Shown: positions 7,380-16,300 of the stretch, piece by piece
Numbering within the stretch: position 1 is the stretch's first letter
Layout: each line of letters begins with the position of its first letter
Origin: Betaproteobacteria bacterium HGW-Betaproteobacteria-9
Lineage (GTDB): Bacteria > Pseudomonadota > Gammaproteobacteria > Burkholderiales > Burkholderiaceae_C
DNA length: 64,000 nt
Direction of reading: 5' to 3'
Assembly: GCA_002842215.1 (NCBI GenBank)
Contig: PHCC01000022.1
Coordinates: forward strand, 38,114 to 102,113
Made by a program: the position numbers and the translations under genes
The notes under the pieces: generated by a model
Database searches by the model: none
Told to the model about the DNA's origin: nothing
The model's input: only the letters and a program-made list of their open reading frames with translations

Positions 7380-9425
7380 TTATTCGGCAAGCGCCTTCAG
7401 CAACGCATCGCGACCGTCCTGGTAGAACTCGATATCCAGTTTGGTCGCCATGTCATCTGAAAGGTCGAACAGCTGGCGCCGACAGGACACAGGAAGCAGC
7501 AAGGCCTTGGCGCCCTTTTCCACTGCGATTTCGGCAAGCGTCACGGCGTTGTGAATCGGCTCGATGGTGCCGCCGAGGGTTACCTCGCCGACGACCACCA
7601 GGCCGCCTCGAACAGATTTCTTGAGTAGGGCACTGGACAAGGCGATGAGTGCACCCACGCCGGTCTTGGCGCCCGCCTTAGCAGCGTCGAACCCTCGCAA
7701 TTGCACCGAGAACTCGTGAGAGCGCGGGTCACGGTCGCCCACCAGCTGCTGGGCGCGGGCATACAGGTTTTGCTCCGCACAGCGGATGGACTCTTTGAAC
7801 GCAGCGGGCACAGGGTTGTTGAGCACCCGGACACCACTGCCCGGCCCCTCGTTCACCTCCAATCGGAAGAGCCCAGGGTGCTCCTCGTCCCCGCCAGGGC
7901 TCAGCACCCAAATCTGCCCACTCTCCAGCGGCTCGTCACCAATGCCCCCCTGGCTCTGTAGCTCGGGGGTGCTGACAAACTTTTCGACTCCCTCGGCCCC
8001 CATGGTGTAGCTGAAGTGGGTATTACGGAACTCGGCTGCACCAATGCGCTTCTGCTGCTCCTTGACCCGGCGGCGCACTTCAAGCGCCAGTCGTACCGCC
8101 CACTCCAGGTCTTCGTCACTGACAGCCATGTCCGAGCCTGGATACAGCAGCTTCAGCAGACCGCTCACCGTCTTGTTGACGCCGTTGAGGTCGCGCCCCG
8201 ACAGCGCCCCGCCCCACCGTACACGCCCCTGCAATGTGGAGACCCGACTCTGGCTGCGTAGCTGGGTGAAGCACTCCGACAGGAAATCGCTCACGAGACC
8301 GAAATGGGTCGTGAACAAACCTGGATTGAGTTTGGGCACATCCCAGCCAGGCAAAAAGCAATGGATGCGGTCCATGAACGCCGTGTCATCCCGCATCTCA
8401 GGCGGCAGTGGCCCAAACAGGTGCCCCACGCGCTGCTGGTGCTCCACGTCCACATCGAAGTTACCGACCAGCACGATGGAGCCATCGGCCCGGATGCTCT
8501 CCTTGCCACGGGAGAACTCGCCGCTCTCCATGTAGCCCTTCATGATGTTCACACCGTCCTTGGAGTCGAACGACACCCCGGACACCTCGTCGAAACAGAC
8601 CACGTCGTACTGGCAGACCAAGCCACGCGCACCGTTCTGGTTGTTCACGAACATCTTGGCCACCGTGGCCTTGCCTCCGGAAATCAAGTGCGCATAGGGC
8701 GAGACCTGCTGGAACAAGTGCGATTTGCCGGTTCCGCGAGGCCCCAGCTCCACCAGGTTGTAGTTGCGCTCCACGAACGGCACCATGCGAAGCAACAGCG
8801 AGTCCTTGGCTCTCTCAGACAGCGTCTCTGGCTCAAAGCCTACGCTGCGCAACAACAGGTCGCGCCACTCTGCGGTCGTGAATTGTTCGCGCCCCTTGGC
8901 CAGCACGTCCAACACTTCGCGCTTGGACAACTGAATGGCACGCAGCGCGTCAACGCCAAAGGGACGCCCACCTTTTTCCTGAGCAATGGATGCGTCGTAC
9001 CCGAGGGTGATTTCGGCGTAGAAGCCGCCCGTGAGCATCCGCTCGTTCTCCTTGACCATCTCTGGCGTCAACCGCACATCGTTCAAGCGCAGGCTGGGGA
9101 GACTGGCTACGTAGGAATCGGTTTTGGAGTCCAGTCGTGCCGTGATGATGTCGATGATTTTCACGGAGCCAGACTCGCGGGCTCGGGCCTTGAAGAGCTC
9201 TTCTTCGCCTGCCTTCACCGTGCGCGATGCCAACTGACGTTGAACGATGTCCAGGCCTTCTTGGATTTCTGCTTCGTCGGTCGTTGCGCAGTAGCGCCCC
9301 AGCAGAAACTCCACCACGTAGGTAGGCACTGGGAACTGGCGGCTGAACGTGCGCACCAGGTCTTTGCGCACCACATATCCCTCAAATGCCTGTGTGGCTT
9401 TTCGGTCGAGTTCATCGAGCTGCAT
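7380..9425 (-). CDS. brxL: BREX protein BrxL, AAA+ ATPase with Lon-like C-terminal domain
   Basis: The protein has 681 residues, the usual size for type I BrxL. An AAA+ core has a Walker A (GPRGTGKSHL, about residue 230) and a Walker B-like CFDEVSG near 278. Residues about 570-680 fold like a Lon protease domain (GGTIEPIHNAVTLAEIA, KALLLP). At the place where Lon has its catalytic serine (PKDGPSAG) this protein reads AKAGAKTG, and the catalytic lysine site is also changed, so peptidase activity is unlikely. This agrees with reports that BrxL acts as a DNA-binding AAA+ machine. It is the last gene of the BREX operon, 95 bases beyond pglZ, and is needed for phage exclusion in type I systems. 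Confidence 0.92.
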   Translation of the reverse strand: MQLDELDRKATQAFEGYVVRKDLVRTFSRQFPVPTYVVEFLLGRYCATTDEAEIQEGLDIVQRQLASRTVKAGEEELFKARARESGSVKIIDIITARLDSKTDSYVASLPSLRLNDVRLTPEMVKENERMLTGGFYAEITLGYDASIAQEKGGRPFGVDALRAIQLSKREVLDVLAKGREQFTTAEWRDLLLRSVGFEPETLSERAKDSLLLRMVPFVERNYNLVELGPRGTGKSHLFQQVSPYAHLISGGKATVAKMFVNNQNGARGLVCQYDVVCFDEVSGVSFDSKDGVNIMKGYMESGEFSRGKESIRADGSIVLVGNFDVDVEHQQRVGHLFGPLPPEMRDDTAFMDRIHCFLPGWDVPKLNPGLFTTHFGLVSDFLSECFTQLRSQSRVSTLQGRVRWGGALSGRDLNGVNKTVSGLLKLLYPGSDMAVSDEDLEWAVRLALEVRRRVKEQQKRIGAAEFRNTHFSYTMGAEGVEKFVSTPELQSQGGIGDEPLESGQIWVLSPGGDEEHPGLFRLEVNEGPGSGVRVLNNPVPAAFKESIRCAEQNLYARAQQLVGDRDPRSHEFSVQLRGFDAAKAGAKTGVGALIALSSALLKKSVRGGLVVVGEVTLGGTIEPIHNAVTLAEIAVEKGAKALLLPVSCRRQLFDLSDDMATKLDIEFYQDGRDALLKALAE

Positions 9426-9486
9426 CGTCTTTGCCTTTTCATGGTCCCGCCCTGTGGCGGTCGCCGTTGTTTCTATGTTCGTTTGC

Positions 9487-9502
9487 AGGTAACCCGGGTA
9501 AC
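9487..9502. repeat. GGTAAC paired repeat, copy 1 (pglZ-brxL gap)
   Basis: AGGTAACCCGGGTAAC contains two GGTAAC units spaced 9 bases start to start. Near-copies occur at 27073-27087 and 32329-32344, each in a gap of the BREX region. Function unknown. Confidence 0.5.
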
Positions 9503-9520
9503 AAGCGCGGTCTCAGTCGT

Positions 9521-11845
9521 TCATCCGCCCACTGTGGTCGCTTGCTTTTGCAGAACCTCACCGTCAGCACTCAGCACCACCACCACGGCCGCAGCACCCA
9601 TGTGGTCGTCATCGGCAACGGCCAGGCTGGCTTTGCCACCGTCCAGTGCCTTGACGCTCGCGGCCAGGGTGCTGCTACCCAGCGCAGCTTTGCTGCGAAT
9701 ATCCACACGGAGGCCTGGCGCGGCGCCCTCCACCACCACAGTGCAGCGCAAGCCCTTCCACGCGACAGACTGAATCGTGACATTCACCGAGGCGACGCTT
9801 GTGCCAGCGCAATCCAACTGCAACACCGGCACCAAGCATTCTTGCAAGCTAATTCCGCCATGGGCGTATTCAGCGCCAGCAATGAAGTTGGACACCCCTG
9901 GTGCATAGGCGACCTGGACGTCCTTGCACCAGTCCCATCCAAAGGTCAGCGGCGTTCCGTGAGCGCTGTCCTTCAACACCGCACACCGTCCCCACCGCGT
10001 CTCGGTTTGGTGTTTGGGCATCTCGGACTTCGGCAGACCACCCGGCATCAATAACCACCCATGGTCGGTCACCACACGAACCCGCTTCCACCCAGCTGCA
10101 AAAAGCTCCTCGACACGTTCGACCACCTGGTCCAGTTGTGTGTCCAGGTCTCTTGCAAGGCGAACACCATGCTCATGGCCATAGTGGTCGAGGTCTCCTG
10201 CTTCCGTCCACCCCAACCCTTTCGGGTCGCCGGTTTCGTGCTTGTCCAGGGGTTGCACACCTTTTTCAGACAGAAGCTTCCGCAGGTTGTGGCCCGACAG
10301 CGGCTTACCATCAGAGGCGACCCGGGGTTCAAATTCCGTGTCGCTGGCTGTACCCGCAATATGGGTCGCCACTGGCGAACACCAGGCCTTACCGGAGGCG
10401 GTCACCGAAGGGAGGCTCGTCCACTGTGACGACAGACTGGTCTTCCCCAGGCTCGCCAACCTTTGCTGCAACCTGACCGCTACGTCGTAGCGCAGTCCAT
10501 CGACAAAAACTGTGCACGCGCCAGCCCCATGGCTACTAGCCTGTTCAGTCGGGACAAGCGATAACCCACCAGTGTCCTTGGCCGCGTCTTGCAATCGACG
10601 CGCCGACCCCTCCAACCAAGGCAAATACATCGCTCGCAGCGCAGCGCTCACGGCCTCAAGGTCGGCTTTGGATTGAACGCTGGCCAGCGCCTGCATTGCT
10701 GCTTCGTCCACGCGCCAGCCGTTGGTCTGGTAGTCCGTGGCCAACTCTGCAGGTGTTTTCCCAATCGGCAAGGAAGCGCTCAGTTCTGCCACTTGGGCCA
10801 AATGCGCTAACGCCTCCGCCAGGGGAGAACGACCCATGCGTGCCCAAAGCCATGACCGGCGCAGGCCATGCTCCTTTTCCGCGGCCAGAACGGCCGTCCT
10901 TGCCTGCGCTGCAACCATGCCTGCACAAGCGGACAGCGCATAGCGCAACGCGGACTCGCCTTGTTCGTTTGCTTGGGGATAGCCCGCCAACGTCTCCTGT
11001 TCCGGGAACAGACCCAGCTGAGGCGGCTGAATCTTGGCAAGTAGACCGAAGATTCCGGGGAAGCTGGCAAAGGAGTCTTTGTATAGCTCGGCCACAGCAG
11101 CCCACTTGCCATCTCCCTTGGCCAGTCGCTCAGCGGCAATGAGCACACCGTCAGCAGTGGGGTCGAAGCCGAAGTCGGCTTTGCAGCGCTTGAAGAAGAC
11201 ATCCCACAACACATCGCCCCATTGGTTCCGGGCCGAGGCGGGGTCATTCATCCAAAACAACACGTCACGTGTCGGATTCGGTGCCATCAAACCGAGAAGC
11301 CACTCAGCATTGACTTGTCGACCCTTGAGCTCGCCCACCGAGTAGTCAAGCAAGACCTCTGCCTCCAGCGCCTGCTGCAGCGCCTCTTGGGTCACCTTGT
11401 CCTGGGCAACATCCAACCCCAGCCCTCCTGTCTTGGACGACAGAAACGCAGAAACGGTCCAGTCTTTCCCATTGGCCTGACTCCAGAAGCTCCCTCGGTA
11501 CTGCAGTTCGGCGAGCGGCTGCAAGTCCCTGGGACAAGACTCAATTGCCCTCAGGTCCGCCTTGCTGACCCCGGGCAAATACACGACCGGTACCACGCCA
11601 GGTTTCAACAGTTGAATGCCGCCTCCAATGACGGTCTTCAGCCAAATGCTCGGCCCTTGACGCAACTCTGGCTGGTATTGCCCGAGCTTCAGGAGACCGG
11701 GCACAACATCGGCTAGGGACGGGACCACATGCTGCCACTGACGCTCCGGGTCCGGCCAGAGCACCGCCGCGGGAACGGTCATCAGTGAGCGGTTGACCTT
11801 CGCAGCGGATAGGAGCGCTTCAGCAAGCTTCGACTTGATGTTCAT
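9521..11845 (-). CDS. pglZ: BREX protein PglZ, alkaline-phosphatase-superfamily domain
   Basis: The protein has 774 residues from the ATG at 11845 (MNIKSKLAEALL). The longer frame to 11980 overlaps the preceding gene. The PglZ domain is seen in VFVDGLRYDVAVRLQQ near residue 450 and VVTDHGWLLMPGG near 597, whose Asp/His residues match the metal-binding sites of alkaline-phosphatase-fold enzymes. PglZ is one of the two proteins common to all BREX types and is required for both methylation and defence. The gene starts 10 bases after the winged-helix gene. In ordinary type I operons pglZ directly follows pglX. Here five genes have been placed between them. Confidence 0.93.
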   Translation of the reverse strand: MNIKSKLAEALLSAAKVNRSLMTVPAAVLWPDPERQWQHVVPSLADVVPGLLKLGQYQPELRQGPSIWLKTVIGGGIQLLKPGVVPVVYLPGVSKADLRAIESCPRDLQPLAELQYRGSFWSQANGKDWTVSAFLSSKTGGLGLDVAQDKVTQEALQQALEAEVLLDYSVGELKGRQVNAEWLLGLMAPNPTRDVLFWMNDPASARNQWGDVLWDVFFKRCKADFGFDPTADGVLIAAERLAKGDGKWAAVAELYKDSFASFPGIFGLLAKIQPPQLGLFPEQETLAGYPQANEQGESALRYALSACAGMVAAQARTAVLAAEKEHGLRRSWLWARMGRSPLAEALAHLAQVAELSASLPIGKTPAELATDYQTNGWRVDEAAMQALASVQSKADLEAVSAALRAMYLPWLEGSARRLQDAAKDTGGLSLVPTEQASSHGAGACTVFVDGLRYDVAVRLQQRLASLGKTSLSSQWTSLPSVTASGKAWCSPVATHIAGTASDTEFEPRVASDGKPLSGHNLRKLLSEKGVQPLDKHETGDPKGLGWTEAGDLDHYGHEHGVRLARDLDTQLDQVVERVEELFAAGWKRVRVVTDHGWLLMPGGLPKSEMPKHQTETRWGRCAVLKDSAHGTPLTFGWDWCKDVQVAYAPGVSNFIAGAEYAHGGISLQECLVPVLQLDCAGTSVASVNVTIQSVAWKGLRCTVVVEGAAPGLRVDIRSKAALGSSTLAASVKALDGGKASLAVADDDHMGAAAVVVVLSADGEVLQKQATTVGG

Positions 11846-11855
11846 GATGTGGCTG

Positions 11856-13346
11856 TCAAACGGGGAGCCGCGGCTGGATATCTGAATATGCGAGGAAGGA
11901 GCACGCCTCGAAAAGCGACTGTGGCCGACTCGGTCCCGCCTCCTTGTTGGGTGACCACCGTCCACAGTAACGGCTGCCATTGGCTGAGTCCAACATCAAC
12001 TGATGGGCCAATCGCAAGTGCTTGGGCTGCGTAGAGACAAACCCAAACGGGATTCGTGCTCCCGGCACAGCTGGCAAGGGTGCATGCAACAGAACGGCCG
12101 CAAACCGCCCCGGGTAGAGCAGAACCTCCAGAGAGGAGTGCCAGCGAGTGTTCGCCAACTCGGAAGGCCTGAACAAATGCAGTTCAACCAACCCGGTGTT
12201 CGAATACTTGCCCCTCACAGACGCCTCTTGACGCTCTTCGGCCCTATCAAGCACGTACAAATCGTCTCCCTTGCCCGTGGTTTTTAGGGCCTTTCGGAAC
12301 GCTTCCACAGACTGTCTGAAGTCTTCTCCACGTCCCCAGAAATCGTAGTCGGGCGCGAGCCAGCCCAAGGAACCAAGATGCGACGGCTGTCCTCTGTATC
12401 CGGAACGGGCTTCATGTATGTAAGCCAGCAGCCTGTCACGATTACTCTTGAGGTATGTGGAGCCAAACAAAGGCTGAACACCTTTGGGGCCTTCCAAGCC
12501 GCGTTCGACATCCAAGGCCAACTTGTGAGCGTTGAAGTCAGGCCCAACAACGTATGGCCTGAGGAAGTCCAGCTCAAAGAGCTCTATGAACTCGTCCGAG
12601 TGATTGCCCTCGACTTGTGCATTCGCCTCCAACGAGGCGGCAACACGCTCGCGAAATTCGGTCAACAACTGCATACTGGCACCAGCCTCAAACTCGTTGG
12701 GGAGCTTGGCACTGACGACGTTCTTTGCATCAATCTCCAAGCTGACCGTCAACGGAACAAAGCCTGGCTTGCGAGCCTCCACGCTTTCAATCGAATGAAC
12801 GCCGTAAGACCTTTCGCGCTCCTCGCCGCGCGAACGCGCCGTCTCTCGCTCGATGCGGGCGAAGCTCTCTCTGTAAGCACGACGCGCCATCTCCAAGCTG
12901 TTTCCCACCAGTTCCGTCGGCGGATTCAGCTTCACCCAATTCGCAGTAGCGAACGCAAATTCGGCCCGCCCCAGCATGGAGAAAGTCAACAAATCAAATG
13001 GCACGACATCTGTGCGTCGCTTGAGCTTTGTCACCCAAGGGTAGTCGTCCGGGGATGACTCGAAGCGTTGACGCATCTCTTCGCTGAGGGTCAGCTCGTC
13101 CTCCGACAAGCTGACGTAGCCTTGGCGGTTCAACGACTCTATGACAGAGAGGGCTTCAGCCTCGGAGAATCCGAAATAGTCCCTGAAACCTCCCAGCGAC
13201 ACGCGTCCACAAGTGTGAAGAAGCCGGAGCACGAACTCTGTCACCGCAGGCAATCGCTCCTGGGTGGAAATGAAGGCGGTCACCTTGAAAGGCTGAACCG
13301 GCAAAGCAAAGGTGATTCGGTTGAACGGTGCGTGGTCGACGCTCAT
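11856..13346 (-). CDS. Unknown protein with N-terminal winged helix, partner of the kinase-helicase
   Basis: The protein has 496 residues from the ATG at 13346 (MSVDHAPFNR), which overlaps the stop of the kinase-helicase gene as ATGA. A longer frame from 13454 lies inside that gene and is rejected. Residues about 28-85 look like a winged helix (FVLRLLHTCGRVSLGGFRDYF...EALSVIESLNRQGYVSL). The remainder is unrecognised, with no transmembrane segment, no phospholipase D HxK and no obvious nuclease motif. Translational coupling suggests that it works with the fusion protein encoded just before it. A DNA-binding or substrate-recognition role is inference. Confidence 0.7.
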   Translation of the reverse strand: MSVDHAPFNRITFALPVQPFKVTAFISTQERLPAVTEFVLRLLHTCGRVSLGGFRDYFGFSEAEALSVIESLNRQGYVSLSEDELTLSEEMRQRFESSPDDYPWVTKLKRRTDVVPFDLLTFSMLGRAEFAFATANWVKLNPPTELVGNSLEMARRAYRESFARIERETARSRGEERERSYGVHSIESVEARKPGFVPLTVSLEIDAKNVVSAKLPNEFEAGASMQLLTEFRERVAASLEANAQVEGNHSDEFIELFELDFLRPYVVGPDFNAHKLALDVERGLEGPKGVQPLFGSTYLKSNRDRLLAYIHEARSGYRGQPSHLGSLGWLAPDYDFWGRGEDFRQSVEAFRKALKTTGKGDDLYVLDRAEERQEASVRGKYSNTGLVELHLFRPSELANTRWHSSLEVLLYPGRFAAVLLHAPLPAVPGARIPFGFVSTQPKHLRLAHQLMLDSANGSRYCGRWSPNKEAGPSRPQSLFEACSFLAYSDIQPRLPV

Positions 13347-16300
13347 GAACGGAACTCCTGTGCCTTCACGATGGTGGCTCGGTTTGCCTCGCTCAACGAC
13401 TCGATTTTCTTGAGCACCTGCCCCAGAGGTAAACCGGTGTTCTTGCCGCGCCACATAGGTGCAGCCCCCACCACCACCAAGCGCTCCATAGCACGCGACA
13501 TCGCCACATTGATGCGATTTGGAAGTCGCAAGAATCCTGGACTTTGTTGTGGGTTGTTTCGAACCGTTGACAGAATGACGATACGGTTCTCCTTGCCCTG
13601 GTAGCTGTCCACAGTGTCAATCTTCACCAACCGCCGTAGGTCCGCGGGAATCCATCGAGCCTCGCTTTTCAAGCGGTTCAGCACTTCACGTTGTTTGGAA
13701 TACATGCAGATGATGCCAATGATGGGCTCACCATGCTGCAAGCCTTCCTTCAGTGCCCGTACCAAGCCAGGACTCAGAACCAGTGACTTGAGAACATTCA
13801 TCACCACGCCGGCTTCTGTGTCGTTCCAGCAGTCGATTCGGTCAGGCGAGTTGCTCTCCATTGCGCTTCTGCCGAGACTCGATGTGTCGACCCAACACAC
13901 TTCATGACGGAGCTGCAGAGGTAGCAGGCTGGTGTCCAACCAGGATGCGGCCCTACCCGTCGCAAGATTGCTTCCGTAAAAGACCTCAGACACCAACTCA
14001 CCAATGGCCGGAGCCATACGGTACTGTTCTTTGAAGGAAGCCCCGACTGCTCGCCCGTAGGGAGAGTCGAAAACCCGCTCAAAGTCGCTTGAAAAGGCCA
14101 ACGAGTCGACGGCATAGCCGAGCTTTTTGGAAACGGCATGTCGAACTTCTTGGTCGAAGGTCGGTGGCAGTTGCTTGTGGTCCCCCACCAGCAAAATGCG
14201 GCGGCCCGTCTGCATCGCAACGGCCAGCTCGCTTGGTGCAGCACGCCCCGCCTCGTCAATGACCACCCAGTCGTACATGTTCTGGATGACGCCTGCTGCT
14301 CGTCGACCAATCCCCACCAAAGTCCCAGCGACCACTGTTCGCGACTTGGCCAGGAATTCGACGAAATTTGCAGCGGGCTCGCCCAGCGTCTTGAGCCAAT
14401 CATCAGACATCTTCAGCAGCCGACGAAGGCGTTCAACAGCCTGTGGCGACTGAACTTCATATTGGGTTACGAGTTGCTCAAAAAGGTCGTCCATCACCTC
14501 TCCGAGCTGAACTTCTCCCACGCTGTACTGGTAGTCCCGTTTGCAAACCTCCTGCAGCGCCTCCGTTAGCTGACGACCTCGTTGAATGCTCACATCCTCG
14601 TCCGTATGTTCCTGTGAATTTGCCTTCTTTCGACCAGAGGACGGTTCCGGCACATCCGTGACCAAAGCCGAAATCTGCTCGACCAAACGCCCAACGTTGA
14701 CATGGAGCCTCACCGCGGCCGCAGCAAAGTCCGAAGCGAGTCCCATCTCGGTAGCAAGGCGGACGACACGTTCCTTGTACTCGGCTTTGAAGCGCTCCCT
14801 GTACGACTGCTCAATCGAAGACGAATGAAGGTGCCGAATCGTCTCTGAAGCGGCCGATTCGTGCCCTAACCGAACAGCATCAAAAGCGATACCCTTCGAC
14901 TCGAACAACTCCAGCGCTTTCTCTAGGGCGTTGTTGACCGCTTCATGAGCCTGGCTGACCACCAGCACCCGGCGCGCGCCCTCCTTTGTCACCAGGTAGT
15001 GCAGCAGCGAAGCAATAAACCATGTCTTACCGGTACCGGGCGGCCCCTGCAGAAGGCTCAATGGTCCAAACTGCAGCGCCTTGCGAAACGCCTCTCTCTG
15101 GCTCTCATTCAGGCTCTTGTTACCTTGAGAGTAGGCGTTGAGTGCCTCCTCTGAAGGACACAGGAACTGCATGGGAACGGGCTGCGCACCAGCAGACTGG
15201 AAGTAGCTCATCAAGTCGGGCACCACGGAGCGACCTTGAAGAATTCGCTCCACCGCAGCAGCACGACGAGTCAACGAGGCGCTCTCCATGTTGCTGCGCA
15301 ATCTCAGCTTGTCGCCAGGCTTCGGTGGCTTTCCACTCCAACGTTCAATGGCAAGCTCGGCATTGGCACCCAGAAAAGTGTCCCTGAGCTCCAGGTCGCC
15401 ACACCGCCGCCACAGCCCTTCCGCGTTTGGCTTCTCAACCCAGGTCAAGTCGTCAATGTCGGGGTCAAAGCCCGCACCATCGAGTGAACAGGGAACCAGC
15501 ATCTGATGTTCACGCTGCGGATTGCGCCGAGGCTCCCCTACCACCGTGGCAATCGGCAACGAATCTTCCTCGGCTGCGAGCAGCGCCTGCCAAAGCTCTT
15601 CAACATCAATCTTGGGCTGTTGCTCAGCCGATGACACGGGTTGGTCTGTATCAACCTCCAGTTCCGAGACCGGCAAGGCCGGGGCGGGAACACCCCCCTC
15701 CAGTAGACCGTCCTCCGCAGCCTGAAACGACTGCTCCCCGAACTGCTCGCACCACTCTTCCAACGACGGCTCCAGGTCAGACACTTCGTGTCTGGAACCA
15801 TCTGCAACCGAAAGACGCGCGCGAAACCGACCGAGACACTTGTCTTGTGTCCAGATGAGCTGGGTGAGGTCAATCGGACGAACCATCACCCAAGAAGCTC
15901 GCCGCTCCGCAGGGCTCCATTCCACGGTCAGTCTTGCGCCAGCTCCCGTCAAATGGACCAATTTTGAGCCAGGGTGCTTTCGTGAGTCTTCCATCGTGAG
16001 ATAGAAGTACCCGTTATCCCCCTGCAGTTCACCCGCGGGCACACCCGTTGCTGAAAGGCCGCGAATCGTCACGGCATAAGGGACCACATCGGGAAGGTCA
16101 GTGGACTGCCCCTTACCGTCCAGTGCACTTTGAAGCGGCTCCAGCGCGGAAACCTGACGCTCAGTCAGCAGGCGCTGAACCTCTTCATGCACCAGCTCCA
16201 AACCCAGCAGGTTGTCCGCTGACTGCCCCTTGAACAACAGTTCGTCGAGTACAACCGCCAAGGCATAACGGTCCCTGGCCAGCGGAGAAAGCGTTCTGTA

